Numbered from the stretch's first letter, positions 16,675-26,530 are shown. The stretch: 64,000 bases of DNA from Gemmatimonas sp. (GCF_031426495.1 NZ_JANPLK010000027.1:62001-126000), one strand, 5' to 3'. Made by a program: numbers and translations. The notes: generated by a model not told the origin, from the sequence alone.

Positions 16675-17562
16675 GTGAGCATTTCCCGAGTCGTCCCCCC
16701 AATCGCCGCCGCGATGCGTCAGTCCGGACCGCCCGCGATCGGCGCGTCGACGAGCGTGCTCGCACGGCGCTGGACGTTCCTGCGCTCACCCGCATCGGAC
16801 GGTATCACGAACATGGCCATCGATGCGGCGTTGCTGGACCTAGCCGGCGAGACGACGCGCGCGGTGTGGCGATGCTACGCGTGGGAAATGCCGACTGTTT
16901 CGTTCGGGAGAAACGAGCAGACACGCGGCCGATTCTCGGCGGAACGGCTCCGTGAGGCCGGACTGCGCGCCGTGCGTCGTCCCACCGGGGGCCGAGCGCT
17001 GCTGCACGCCCGCGAGGTGACATACAGCGTGACCATGCCGCTCGACGAACGGCTGTCGTGGCGCGTGGCATACGCCGCCGTGAACCACGTGCTCCTGCGC
17101 GCCCTGCAGGCACTCGGCGTGCCGGCACAGTTGGTCGCCGACCATGAGACCGAGTCGGTGGCGCCGGACGGGCCGGCGTGCTTCGACCGACCGGCCGCTG
17201 GGGAGATCACCGTGCACGGAAGGAAGCTCGTGGGCAGTTCGGTCTGGCGGCAAGGCGGCGCCTACCTGCAACACGGCAGCATACTGCTGGCGGACGATCA
17301 GGCCCGGCTGGCCGATGCAGCCGACGTGCCGCTGCCACCAACGCCACCGGCCGCGGCGCTGGAGGCCTGCGCGCCGACGCAGGCGCGTTGGCCCGTCGTC
17401 GCCGACGCCCTTGCGGCGTCGCTCGCGGCCACGCTGGCGACGGGAAGCATGCCACATCCGGAGGGGAGAATCGCACCGTTCGACCCGCCTCCCGACTTCC
17501 CGCAGCGGTTGGCGTCGCATAGCGCCGCGCTCGGTCATGACGACTGGCTCTGGCGCCGATAG
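16675..17562 (+). CDS. Lipoyl/octanoyl transferase or ligase of the LipM/LplA fold
   Basis: 295 residues of the biotin/lipoate protein ligase fold. Motifs are RRPTGGRALLH (substrate loop), ITVHGRKLVGSS with the conserved Lys, and LQHGSILL. A Cys at about residue 169 (GPACFDRP) sits where LipM-type octanoyl transferases of Bacillus have their nucleophile, so it probably transfers octanoate from ACP, or between lipoyl domains, rather than activating free lipoate with ATP. It is divergent from gcvP, which fits GcvH as acceptor. The start is unsure: GTG 16675 lies only 6 bp after TAAATTTAAT, a possible -10 box, while ATG 16714 is a shorter option that still keeps the fold. Confidence 0.82.
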   Translation: MSISRVVPPIAAAMRQSGPPAIGASTSVLARRWTFLRSPASDGITNMAIDAALLDLAGETTRAVWRCYAWEMPTVSFGRNEQTRGRFSAERLREAGLRAVRRPTGGRALLHAREVTYSVTMPLDERLSWRVAYAAVNHVLLRALQALGVPAQLVADHETESVAPDGPACFDRPAAGEITVHGRKLVGSSVWRQGGAYLQHGSILLADDQARLADAADVPLPPTPPAAALEACAPTQARWPVVADALAASLAATLATGSMPHPEGRIAPFDPPPDFPQRLASHSAALGHDDWLWRR

Positions 17563-17638
17563 TGAGTGTCGGGCATCGTACCCTCGTGTGGTCGCCTCGA
17601 TGATCGACCAACCCGTCTTTCCCGCAACACCGCCTCAC

Positions 17639-19312
17639 ATGCGCCTTTCACGAACCCGTTGGCTGGCTGGTCTTCTCTCGTTGACTCTGGCGGCGTGTCC
17701 CGGCACCGATAGGGGGCCTCCGGTTGCCGACGGCGATACCGGCGGCACGATGATCGTGACCGTACCCGCCGAACCGTCCACGCTCTTCCCGCCGCTGATG
17801 TCCGGAACGCAGGGCGCGGCCATCGTCGGGGTAATCTTCGATCGACTCGCGGAGATCGGTGACGGACTCGAGACGTACGGGGATCGCGGTTTTCAACCGC
17901 GACTGGGCACGTCATGGACCTGGTCCACCGACTCGCTCTCGATCGCCTTCTCGCTCGATTCGCTGGCGCGCTGGCACGATGGAAAGCCGGTGACCGCCGA
18001 GGACGTGCGCTACACGTTCCGCGTGTACACCAGCGACTCGCTGGTCGTTGAAGTAAAGTCGCTGCTGGGCAACATCGATTCAGTGTCGGTGCGCGACCCT
18101 CGCACCGCTGTCTTCTGGTTCAAGCGACGCATGCCGCGGCAGTTCTACGATGCCACATACCACATGTATGTGTTGCCGGCGCACCTGCTCGACAGCATTC
18201 CCATGACGAGACTCGAGAGCGCCACGTTCGGCCGCAATCCCGTCGGCACGGGGCGGTTCCGCTTCGCACGCTGGGAGCCCGGTCAGCGCATTGAAATCAT
18301 CGCCGACACGGCCAACTCACGCGGTCGTGCGAAGCTGGATCGGGTGATCTGGAGCATCGCGCCCGACTTCGGCGCCTCGACCGTGAAGCTGTTCGCCGGG
18401 GAAGCCGATTTCCTCGAGCAACTCCGACCCGAAAATCTGGCGCAGGTCGCGCGTACGCCAACCTTGCGCCTGATCGACAACCGCGCGTTGAGCTACGGCT
18501 TCCTGGGCTTCAATCTCCGCGACAGCAAGGACCAGACGCGCCCCAACCCGATGTTTGCCGATCTTCGCGTGCGGCGTGCCATGCACATGGCCGTCGACCG
18601 CGAACGATTGGTCCGCAACGTGTTCGATTCGCTGGGCATGGTCGCCCTCGCACCGGCGCCGCGCGCGCTGATCCCCGACACGGCGGCATTCAAACAGCTT
18701 CCGTATGATGTCGCGACGGCGCGCGCCTTGCTCGACTCGGCGGGGTGGCGTGACAGCGACAACGACGGCGTGCGCGATAGGAACGGCCTACCGCTCGCCT
18801 TCAACATTCTCATCCCCAGCAGCAGCGCATCACGACAGCGGTACGCGGTGCTGTTGCAGGAGCAGTACCGGGCAATCGGCGTGAAGGCGACGCCGCAGGT
18901 GCTCGAGAACAACGCGTGGAGCGATGCCGTCGACAATCATGCCTTCGACGCCTACCTCGGTGCGTGGCAGCCAAGCCCAGGGCTGGTTGGATTGACGCAA
19001 ACGTGGGCGTCGCGCGGAAGCTCCAACGCCGGCCGTTACGACAGTCCCGTGTTCGACGCCCTGCTCGACAGCGCGCTCACGACCTTCGATCCAACGGCAA
19101 GCCGCCGGTATTGGGCGCGGGCCTTCCAGCAGATTGACGAGGACGTGCCGGCGGTCTGGTTGTACGAACAGCGCTCGCCGGTCGCGATCCATCGCCGATT
19201 CATCACGGCGCCCTTGCGCGCCGATGGCTGGTTCGTCGGCCTCGCCGACTGGCGCGTCGATCCGGCACAGCGCATCGATCGCGATCGCATCGGGTTGGGG
19301 ACGCCTCCCTGA
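17639..19312 (+). CDS. Peptide ABC transporter substrate-binding lipoprotein (SBP family 5)
   Basis: 557 residues. A signal peptide with lipobox SLTLAAC ends near residue 19, so it is anchored to a membrane on the periplasmic side. The mature protein follows the family 5 (DppA/OppA) pattern: PAEPSTLFPPL at the start, SLARWHDGKPVTAEDVRYTF (the family signature, positions about 110-130), RAMHMAVDRERLV, and a C-terminal region ending in substrate-pocket segments. It delivers di/oligopeptides or related ligands to the permease encoded next. ATG 17639 gives a compact signal peptide; ATG 17600 would add 13 residues. The permease gene begins 17 bp after the stop. Confidence 0.92.
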   Translation: MRLSRTRWLAGLLSLTLAACPGTDRGPPVADGDTGGTMIVTVPAEPSTLFPPLMSGTQGAAIVGVIFDRLAEIGDGLETYGDRGFQPRLGTSWTWSTDSLSIAFSLDSLARWHDGKPVTAEDVRYTFRVYTSDSLVVEVKSLLGNIDSVSVRDPRTAVFWFKRRMPRQFYDATYHMYVLPAHLLDSIPMTRLESATFGRNPVGTGRFRFARWEPGQRIEIIADTANSRGRAKLDRVIWSIAPDFGASTVKLFAGEADFLEQLRPENLAQVARTPTLRLIDNRALSYGFLGFNLRDSKDQTRPNPMFADLRVRRAMHMAVDRERLVRNVFDSLGMVALAPAPRALIPDTAAFKQLPYDVATARALLDSAGWRDSDNDGVRDRNGLPLAFNILIPSSSASRQRYAVLLQEQYRAIGVKATPQVLENNAWSDAVDNHAFDAYLGAWQPSPGLVGLTQTWASRGSSNAGRYDSPVFDALLDSALTTFDPTASRRYWARAFQQIDEDVPAVWLYEQRSPVAIHRRFITAPLRADGWFVGLADWRVDPAQRIDRDRIGLGTPP

Positions 19313-19329
19313 CCACGATCGCCAGTCGC

Positions 19330-20277
19330 GTGATTCTGCGCGTGCTGCAGAGCGTGGCCGTCGTCTTCTGCGCGGCCACGCTCGCGTTCGTGCTGCTGCA
19401 TCTCGCGCCAGGCGATGCGGCCACCGCCCTCGGCGAAGGCATTGCACCCGAGACGCGCGCGGCGATCCGCGCGCAATACGGGCTCGATGAGCCACTGGCC
19501 ACGCAGTACGGCCGATGGCTCTCGACACTGCTTCGCGGTGACCTCGGATATTCGCGCGATCAGCATCGACCCGTGGCCGCTGTGCTGGGCGACGCGCTGC
19601 CACGATCGCTCTTCCTCATGGGATGCGCCCTCAGCGTGAGCCTTGTGGGCGGCATGCTGATCGGTGCCTGGCAGGGGGCGCGGGCAGGCTCTCGGCGCGA
19701 TCGTACCACGTCGACCGCCCTGCTGGTCCTCTATTCGCTGCCCGAGTTCTGGCTGGCGCTCGTGCTGCTCGTCGTGTTCTCGTACCAGCTCGGCTGGCTG
19801 CCCGCCACCGGGATCACCAGCGAGACGTACGACTACATGACGCCCGGCGACCAGCTTTGGGATCGGTTGTGCCATCTGGTGTTGCCGCTCGTGTCGCTCT
19901 CCTTGGTCGGCGTGTCGGTCTTCGCGCGCTACCAGCGTGATGCCATGCAGGAGAGCATGGCGCAGGCCTTCGTGCGCACGGCGCGGGCGAAAGGACTTCC
20001 CGAGGCAGGCGTCCGTCGGCAGGCGTGGCGCAACGCGCTCTTGCCCGTCATTACAGTCACCGGCCTGATGCTGCCAGCGCTGATTACCGGTGCCGTGTTT
20101 GTGGAGCGCGTGTTCTCGTGGCCCGGCATGGGCTTCGCCATGATCCGCGCGATCGAAGCGCGCGACTATCAGGTCGTGTCGGCCGGCGTGATTCTGGGCA
20201 GCGCCGTCACGGCAGTCGGCGCGGCGCTCGCTGACATCGCACGGGATATCGCCGACCCACGGTTGCGCAGCCAGTGA
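19330..20277 (+). CDS. Peptide ABC transporter permease (DppB type)
   Basis: 315 residues with six predicted transmembrane segments. It begins with VLQSVAVVFCAATLAFVLLH, followed by APGDAATALG, the usual DppB/OppB start. The EAA-type loop that contacts the ATPases lies around residues 205-225 (FVRTARAKGLPEAGVRRQAWRNAL). The only start consistent with this N-terminus is GTG 19330. The stop overlaps the next gene's GTG by 4 bp, so translation is coupled. Confidence 0.93.
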   Translation: MILRVLQSVAVVFCAATLAFVLLHLAPGDAATALGEGIAPETRAAIRAQYGLDEPLATQYGRWLSTLLRGDLGYSRDQHRPVAAVLGDALPRSLFLMGCALSVSLVGGMLIGAWQGARAGSRRDRTTSTALLVLYSLPEFWLALVLLVVFSYQLGWLPATGITSETYDYMTPGDQLWDRLCHLVLPLVSLSLVGVSVFARYQRDAMQESMAQAFVRTARAKGLPEAGVRRQAWRNALLPVITVTGLMLPALITGAVFVERVFSWPGMGFAMIRAIEARDYQVVSAGVILGSAVTAVGAALADIARDIADPRLRSQ

Positions 20278-21164
20278 AGCCTCGCCTCTCACCAGCCGTC
20301 GTGCTGATCGTGTTGCTGGTGCTGGTCGTGGCGGCTGGTCCGCTGCTGTCGCCGTACGCCCCGAACGCGCAGCTCGACATCATCGCCCTGCGCAGCCAGG
20401 CACCGTCGTTGTCGCATCCGTTCGGCACCGATGCGGTGAGTCGCGATGTGCTCAGTCGCGTGCTCGACGGCGGACGCGTGTCGCTGGCGCTGGCGATCCT
20501 CTCCGTCTCGTTGTCGCTCGTGGTCGGCACGCTGTATGGTGCCGTATCCACGCTGGCCGGTGGCGTCGTCGATACCACGATGCGCCGTTTGCTGGACGTG
20601 GCCTTGTCCATTCCGCGGCTGCTCGTGCTACTGGCTGTCGGCGCCCTGTGGGGCGCCCTTTCGTTTCCGGCGCTCGTGCTGCTGATCGGCCTCACCGGGT
20701 GGTTCGACACCGCGCGGCTCGTTACGGACGAACTGCATGCGCTGAATGGGCGCGAGTTCATCGTGGCCGCTCGCGCGGTGGGGGTTCGCGGGCCCCGCCT
20801 TCTGTGGCGGCACCTGCTGCCCCACGTGCTGCCGACGCTCGTGATCAACGCCAGTTTCGGTGTCGCGGGGACGATCGCGCTGGAAGCGGGTCTCAGCTAT
20901 CTCGGCCTCGGCATCCAAGCACCACAAGCCAGCTGGGGCACGATTCTTCGCGATGGCGCCGGCGTGGTGCAGACTGAATGGTGGCTGTCCCTCTTCCCCG
21001 GACTGGCTACCGTCTTCGCCGTTCTCGCCTGCAATGCTGTCGGCGATGCCTTGCGCGAGCGGTTCGCACCGAATCACGTTCCGAGTCCCGACGCTGCACC
21101 CGCCCACGTTCCCGGGGTGGCGTCGCCCCCCGCCCTATCCTCTTCCCGTACCGTGCGCCCGTGA
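20274..21164 (+). CDS. Peptide ABC transporter permease (DppC type)
   Basis: 296 residues, second permease of the importer, with an N-terminal helix, an HPFGTDAVSRDVLSR segment typical of DppC and an EAA loop (FIVAARAVGVRGPRLLWRHLLPH). The last 30 residues are Pro/Ala-rich and probably unstructured. GTG 20274 overlaps the DppB-type stop and its own stop overlaps the next GTG, both by 4 bp. Confidence 0.93.
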   Translation: MKPRLSPAVVLIVLLVLVVAAGPLLSPYAPNAQLDIIALRSQAPSLSHPFGTDAVSRDVLSRVLDGGRVSLALAILSVSLSLVVGTLYGAVSTLAGGVVDTTMRRLLDVALSIPRLLVLLAVGALWGALSFPALVLLIGLTGWFDTARLVTDELHALNGREFIVAARAVGVRGPRLLWRHLLPHVLPTLVINASFGVAGTIALEAGLSYLGLGIQAPQASWGTILRDGAGVVQTEWWLSLFPGLATVFAVLACNAVGDALRERFAPNHVPSPDAAPAHVPGVASPPALSSSRTVRP

Positions 21165-22207
21165 CGATTTCTGCCACACGCGACTCGACAACCGCGCCCG
21201 ATCGTCCGTTGCTCGATGTGCATGCGCTACAGATCGCCTTTCCCGCAGGCAACAGCGTGGCGCGCGCGGTCGACGGGGTTTCGTTCACCGTCGCCCGCGG
21301 CGAAACGGTCTGCCTGGTCGGTGAATCCGGATGCGGGAAGTCGCTGACGGCGCTGTCACTGCTCCGCTTGGTGCCACCGCCGGGCCGCATCGAGTCGGGA
21401 AGCCGGATCATGTTCGATGGCGGCGACGTGCTGACGCTCGATGACGAGCGACTGCGTGACATTCGCGGTCAGCACATGGCCATGATCTTCCAGGAGCCGA
21501 TGACGGCGCTCAATCCCGTCCTCACGGTTGGTGACCAGATCGCGGAAGTGCTGCGCGTGCACACGAAGCTCTCGCGCCAGGAAACCTGGTCGCGCACGGT
21601 AGACATGCTCGCTCAGGTCGGCATCGCCGACGCGGCGGCGCGCGCCAAGCAGTATCCGCATGAACTCTCCGGCGGCATGCGCCAACGCGTGATGATCGCG
21701 ATGGCCCTCATCATGTCCCCCAAGCTGGTCATCGCCGATGAACCGACGACCGCCCTCGACGTCACGATTCAGGCCCAAATTCTCGAGCTGCTGCGCGATC
21801 TGCGCGCGCGCACGGGCATGGCGCTGCTGCTGATCACTCACGATCTGGGCGTCGTGGCCGAAATGGCGTCGCGCGTGATCGTGATGTATGCCGGCCGCGT
21901 GGTCGAGGAAGCGAACGTGGAAGATCTGTTCTCGGCGCCGAGCCATCCGTACACCGAGGGACTGCTGGCGGCGATACCAAAGCTAGGGCAGGAAGAAGCG
22001 CGCCTGCAGACGATTGCCGGGTCGGTGCCCCCGCCGACCGCGCTGCCCAGTGGCTGTACGTTTCGCGACCGATGTCCGTATGCGTTCGAGCGCTGTGCGA
22101 CGGAGGAGCCGGCCCTGTTGCAGGTGGGGTCGGCCCATCGGGCGCGCTGCCATCTGATCGAAGAGCCGACACGACGCGCCACACGTCACGAGGTCGTGCG
22201 CACATGA
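21161..22207 (+). CDS. Peptide ABC transporter ATP-binding protein (DppD type)
   Basis: 348 residues. Walker A GESGCGKSLTALSLL, Q-loop MIFQEPMTALNP, signature LSGGMRQRVMIAMAL, Walker B LVIADEPTTALD and H-loop LLITHDLG are all intact. The C-terminal oligopeptide-transporter extension contains CTFRDRCPYAFERC, a Cys-rich segment that binds an Fe-S cluster in some family members. GTG 21161 overlaps the preceding stop by 4 bp. Confidence 0.95.
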   Translation: MTISATRDSTTAPDRPLLDVHALQIAFPAGNSVARAVDGVSFTVARGETVCLVGESGCGKSLTALSLLRLVPPPGRIESGSRIMFDGGDVLTLDDERLRDIRGQHMAMIFQEPMTALNPVLTVGDQIAEVLRVHTKLSRQETWSRTVDMLAQVGIADAAARAKQYPHELSGGMRQRVMIAMALIMSPKLVIADEPTTALDVTIQAQILELLRDLRARTGMALLLITHDLGVVAEMASRVIVMYAGRVVEEANVEDLFSAPSHPYTEGLLAAIPKLGQEEARLQTIAGSVPPPTALPSGCTFRDRCPYAFERCATEEPALLQVGSAHRARCHLIEEPTRRATRHEVVRT

Positions 22208-23208
22208 GCACCACGCCGCTGCTCGAGGTGCGCAACCTCACCAAGCATTTCCCCATTCGCACGGGCCTGCTCCAGCGCGTCACCGGCGCGGTCAAGGCGG
22301 TGGACGGCGTCTCGTTCGATGTGCACGCGGGCGAGACCCTCGCGCTCGTCGGTGAATCGGGGTGCGGCAAGACCACCACCGGCCGCTCAATCCTGCGTCT
22401 CATTGAGCCGACGTCGGGCTCCGTGCGCTTCGATGGGACCGATGTGCTGGCACTGCGCGGCGAAACGCTGCGCCGCATGCGACGACGTATGCAGATCATT
22501 TTTCAGGATCCCTACGGCTCGCTCAATCCGCGCATGACGGTCGGTGCCGCGATCAAGGAAGGGCTGATCGTGCATGGTCTCGCCGAGGGCAGCGCTGCCG
22601 ACCGTCGCGTGTCCACCTTGCTCGACGAAGTCGGCCTGCGCCCGGAATATGCGGCGCGCTATCCGCACGAATTCTCCGGCGGCCAGCGTCAGCGTATTGG
22701 CATCGCGCGCGCACTGGCCGTCGAACCGTCGTTCATCGTGTGTGACGAACCCGTGTCCGCGCTCGACGTGAGCGTGCAGGCCCAAGTCGTGAACCTGCTG
22801 CGCGATCTGCAGCGGGAACGCGGCCTCTCGTACCTCTTCATCGCGCACGATCTCGCCGTCGTCGCGCACATGGCGGATCGCGTGGCCGTGATGTATCTCG
22901 GTCGGATCGTGGAACTCGCGCCGCGTCGCACGATCTTCAGCACCCCGCTGATGCCGTACACGCAGGCGCTGCTGTCGGCCGTGCCGGTGCCCGACCCCAC
23001 CGCCAAGCGCCAGCGCATTCTGCTGCCGGGTGATCCGCCGTCGCCGGCGAATCCGCCGAGCGGCTGCGTCTTTCATCCGCGGTGTCCGAATCCGCGCAAG
23101 GATGCGGAGTGCACGCGCGTCGTCCCGCCGCTCGAAGAGAAATCACCCGGGCACTTCGTGGCCTGTATCAAGCAGCCGCTTCTCCACCTTTCATCCAACG
23201 CGTCGTGA
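22204..23208 (+). CDS. Peptide ABC transporter ATP-binding protein (DppF type)
   Basis: 334 residues, the partner ATPase. It has Walker A GESGCGKTTTGRSIL, Q-loop IIFQDPYGSLNP, signature FSGGQRQRIGIARAL, Walker B FIVCDEPVSALD and the C-terminal Cys segment CVFHPRCPNPRKDAEC. ATG 22204 overlaps the previous stop (ATGA). Its own stop overlaps the POT transporter's GTG. Confidence 0.95.
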   Translation: MSTTPLLEVRNLTKHFPIRTGLLQRVTGAVKAVDGVSFDVHAGETLALVGESGCGKTTTGRSILRLIEPTSGSVRFDGTDVLALRGETLRRMRRRMQIIFQDPYGSLNPRMTVGAAIKEGLIVHGLAEGSAADRRVSTLLDEVGLRPEYAARYPHEFSGGQRQRIGIARALAVEPSFIVCDEPVSALDVSVQAQVVNLLRDLQRERGLSYLFIAHDLAVVAHMADRVAVMYLGRIVELAPRRTIFSTPLMPYTQALLSAVPVPDPTAKRQRILLPGDPPSPANPPSGCVFHPRCPNPRKDAECTRVVPPLEEKSPGHFVACIKQPLLHLSSNAS

Positions 23209-24740
23209 CGCCTTCATCACACCCTTCGCAGGACCGCGCGTTCTTCGGTCATCCGCGCGGCCTCGGTCTGCTCTTCATGACCGAGATGTGGGAGCGCTTC
23301 TCTTTCTACGGACTGCGCCCGCTGTTGGTGTTGTTCATGGCAGCGGCACTCGCCGACGGCGGCTTCGGCTTCGATCGTCCCGCAGCGTCGGCCATCGTCG
23401 GCATCTATGCCGCGTCGGTGTATCTCGCGTCGCTACCCGGTGGCTGGATCGCCGACCGTTGGCTTGGGCTCCGTCGCTCGATCCTGATCGGGGCGATGCT
23501 GATCACGTCGGGACACCTGTCCATTGGTATCTCGGGCCTGGCCGGAGCGGGCGTGGGCAAGATTTTCTTCTTCCTCGGCCTCGTGCTGATCGTGCTCGGC
23601 ACCGGACTGCTCAAGCCGAACATTTCGGCCATCGTCGGTGATCTCTACCCCGAAGGCGGCGCGCGTCGTGATGCCGGCTTCTCGATCTTCTACATGGGTA
23701 TCAACACGGGCGCCTTCATCGGGCAGCTGGTCACAGGCTATCTCGGTGAGCGGGTCAGCTGGCACTGGGGCTTCGGCGCAGCTGGCGTCGGCATGCTTTG
23801 CGGCTTGCTCATGTTCTGGCTCAAGGCGAAAGACATGCTCGGCAGCCTCGGGCAGGACATCGTGCGTGATCCCAATCCCGACGTACAGGCGAAGCGCGAA
23901 GCGCGGGTAAAAGTCCTCACGTTCAGCGGACTCTCGGTGCTGTTGAGCGTGTTCGTGCTCGCCGCGTCCGGCAGGATCACGCTCGATCCACAAGCGATCG
24001 GCGGCGCGATGACGTTCGTCCTCGTTGGTATCGCCGTTGCGTTCTTCGGCTTCCTGTTCGCGTTCGGCGGGCTCACGCGCGATGAAAAACTGCGCTCCGG
24101 CGTGATCTTCGTGCTATTCGCGTTTGCCGCGATCTTCTGGGCCGCGTTCGAACAGGCGCCGACCTCGCTACAGCTGTTCGCCAACGACTTTACGGACCGC
24201 AATCTCTTCGGCTTCGAGATTCCCGCCACGTGGTTTCAGTCGGTGAACTCGGCGTTCATCATCCTCTTTTCGCCGGTATTCGCCGCGCTCTGGATCATGC
24301 TGGCGAAGCGCAACATCGACCTGTCGAGTCCGGCCAAGTTCGCGCTCGGTCTCGCGCTGGCCGGTGTCGGCTTTCTCGTCATGGTGTTCGCCGCCAACCG
24401 CGTCGTCGCCAGCGGTGGATCGGTGCTCGTGTCGCCGTGGTGGCTCATCATCAGTTACATGTTCCAGACCTTGGGCGAGCTGTTCGTGAGCCCGGTTGGT
24501 CTGTCATCGATGACGAAACTGGCCCCGCGACGCTATGTCGGACAGATGATGGGCATCTGGTTCCTGGCCACGTCGGTTGGGAATCTGGTCGCCGGCCTCG
24601 TGGGCGGACACGTCGATCCCACGAAGCTCGACCAGACGCCGCTCGTGTTCACCGGCACCGCCATCGCGCTCTTCGGCGCCACCGTGATTCTGGCGTTGAT
24701 GATCGTGCCGATTCGCCGCCTGATGGCCACGGCGAAATAA
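23205..24740 (+). CDS. POT-family proton-dependent oligopeptide transporter
   Basis: 511 residues with about 14 transmembrane segments. The POT signature is clear: EMWERFSFYG at the start (ExxERF, needed for proton coupling), GLLKPNISAIVGDLY and FSIFYMGINTGAFIG. It imports di/tripeptides with protons. The GTG start at 23205 overlaps the stop of the DppF-type ATPase by 4 bp, so a primary ABC importer and a secondary importer for similar substrates are encoded in one operon. It ends the operon, 20 bp from a convergent gene. Confidence 0.93.
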   Translation: MTPSSHPSQDRAFFGHPRGLGLLFMTEMWERFSFYGLRPLLVLFMAAALADGGFGFDRPAASAIVGIYAASVYLASLPGGWIADRWLGLRRSILIGAMLITSGHLSIGISGLAGAGVGKIFFFLGLVLIVLGTGLLKPNISAIVGDLYPEGGARRDAGFSIFYMGINTGAFIGQLVTGYLGERVSWHWGFGAAGVGMLCGLLMFWLKAKDMLGSLGQDIVRDPNPDVQAKREARVKVLTFSGLSVLLSVFVLAASGRITLDPQAIGGAMTFVLVGIAVAFFGFLFAFGGLTRDEKLRSGVIFVLFAFAAIFWAAFEQAPTSLQLFANDFTDRNLFGFEIPATWFQSVNSAFIILFSPVFAALWIMLAKRNIDLSSPAKFALGLALAGVGFLVMVFAANRVVASGGSVLVSPWWLIISYMFQTLGELFVSPVGLSSMTKLAPRRYVGQMMGIWFLATSVGNLVAGLVGGHVDPTKLDQTPLVFTGTAIALFGATVILALMIVPIRRLMATAK

Positions 24741-24760
24741 CCACGAGTAACGGCGAGTGC

Positions 24761-26530
24761 TTACGGCCAGGTGAAGAGGCTGGACGGGGCGGTACGCTCG
24801 CGTCCAGCCTGCACATCGCGCGGCTCGTTCCAGAACACACGCGAACGGTCGACACTGGAGAAGCGCACTTCGAATCGACGCTGCGGATCGGCGCTGATCG
24901 GCAGCGCGAAGTCCACGCGCCACAGTCGCCGCGAACGCGGCGGCACCGCGGCCAGCACCGACACGCCAACCGCCCCGCGCCATGGCGTCGAGAGGGAGTA
25001 CGGCACCGACGGATCCGCCCACAGTCGACCGGCTTCGGCAAATCCGGCGAAGCCCACATCGGCCACATTCAGCCGGGTGGGCACCACCAGACGCTGCTCG
25101 GCGCGCAAGACCAGACGACGTGCGCCGGCTTGACGCGACGCCCGGTGGCCCATGATGCCGCCCTCGCGATCGGCGAGCGACAGCTGGAAGGGCACGCGCA
25201 TGTCGCGACCGGCGCTCCACTCCGTCTCCACGACGGAGGTCTGTCGCACGGCCGGACGGAAGTACCAGGCGAGCCGTCCGCTCGTGACAAAGTTGTCCCA
25301 CGCCTTGGCGTCGCGATCGTACCGCGCCTCGGTGACCGCCTGCAGACCGACGAAGCTGCGCGTGCCGCCGAATCCGCCATACAGATTGGCCGCCACGAAA
25401 TGATCGCGATCGCGGGCCTGCCGCACGACGATCGAACGACCGGCGACGAGTCCGAGTTGCATACCGACGCGAACGTCCTGCGCGCCGGTGAGGGCGTCGA
25501 AGCCTTGCACCTGCACGAACCGAATCGCACGCACGCCCAGCAGCGCGTTGGCGCGCACGACGCGCTGCGGCCGGAAGGTCGGCACCGCGACGGCGGTCGT
25601 ATCCGCGATAACACCGTCGCGCGTGAGCAATAACGACTGTTCGTCGGTGCGCTGCACTTCGCGCGTGAGCGATGCCCCGAGCAGTTTGAGTCGACCGACC
25701 GGACCGAGACGCGAAACGGCGCCGACGTTCGCGAATTCGCGACGCACCGTCAGGGCATTGCGCGGCAGATCGCCGCGCCGGAACTCCATCGGTTCACGCG
25801 TGCCACCCAGGCCGCCAATCCACGCGTACCGCTGCAGGTCGGTGTAGTATGGCCGGACCAGCTCGAGCCGCATGTCCTGTCCGAACCGATTGCGCTGGGC
25901 GGAGAACCGAAATTCGTTTCGCCCGCGTCCGAAGGCGTAGTTCGCGAGGTCGACACCCAACAGATCGTTGTACGCGCGGCCGTCGCGCCAGTTGATCGCC
26001 GCCAGCGTGGCCGATCCGCCAAGGTTCGAGTCACCGAAGCGCATGCCGCGCACCAGCGGCGATTTCGATTGCAGCGTCGGCTCGAAGACCAGGCTGAAGT
26101 CGTCACGGGTCTCGACTTCGAGCCGCACACCACCGGCCTCGTCGTCGAACACCCGGATGCGGGCATCCACCAGAAAGGGCTGCGCACGCAGAATGCGCTC
26201 CGACTCGGCGCGGCGGATCTGATTGCACGCATCGCCCACTTTCATCAGCAGGAAGCGGCGCACCACGTCGTCGCGTGTGTTCGCATGCGTCCGCCGGACG
26301 GTTCGGCGCACCCACTCGAGACGCGTTGGCAGACGGTCCGTGAACGGAGGCTGCGTAATGACGATGATGTCGCTGATCGGCTGCCCCGCGCACCCCGTCA
26401 CCGGCAAGCGGCCGCGACTCGAGACCGGCGGCTGCTTTTGTCCGTTGGCGCGCACCTCCTGAGCCGCCGCGGCGCACCACGGCAGAGCAGCGGCCAACAA
26501 GACCCCGGATATCACACGGCGGTGGGTCAC
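24761..26530 (-). CDS. Outer-membrane beta-barrel protein with POTRA-like domain (BamA/TamA-like)
   Basis: 589 residues. A signal peptide ends after ALPWCAAAAQ. Residues about 50-150 resemble a POTRA domain (ISDIIVITQPPF, RFLLMKVGDACNQIRRAESERILRAQPFLVDARIRV), the usual layout of Omp85 proteins with the L-RAQPFL turn. From about residue 170 on, the sequence shows alternating aromatic/polar strands expected for a barrel, ending at FTWP, with a C-terminal aromatic. A single POTRA and a short barrel distinguish it from housekeeping BamA, so its partner is unknown. The GTG start overlaps the stop of the coiled-coil gene by 4 bp. Confidence 0.75.
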   Translation of the reverse strand: MTHRRVISGVLLAAALPWCAAAAQEVRANGQKQPPVSSRGRLPVTGCAGQPISDIIVITQPPFTDRLPTRLEWVRRTVRRTHANTRDDVVRRFLLMKVGDACNQIRRAESERILRAQPFLVDARIRVFDDEAGGVRLEVETRDDFSLVFEPTLQSKSPLVRGMRFGDSNLGGSATLAAINWRDGRAYNDLLGVDLANYAFGRGRNEFRFSAQRNRFGQDMRLELVRPYYTDLQRYAWIGGLGGTREPMEFRRGDLPRNALTVRREFANVGAVSRLGPVGRLKLLGASLTREVQRTDEQSLLLTRDGVIADTTAVAVPTFRPQRVVRANALLGVRAIRFVQVQGFDALTGAQDVRVGMQLGLVAGRSIVVRQARDRDHFVAANLYGGFGGTRSFVGLQAVTEARYDRDAKAWDNFVTSGRLAWYFRPAVRQTSVVETEWSAGRDMRVPFQLSLADREGGIMGHRASRQAGARRLVLRAEQRLVVPTRLNVADVGFAGFAEAGRLWADPSVPYSLSTPWRGAVGVSVLAAVPPRSRRLWRVDFALPISADPQRRFEVRFSSVDRSRVFWNEPRDVQAGRERTAPSSLFTWP

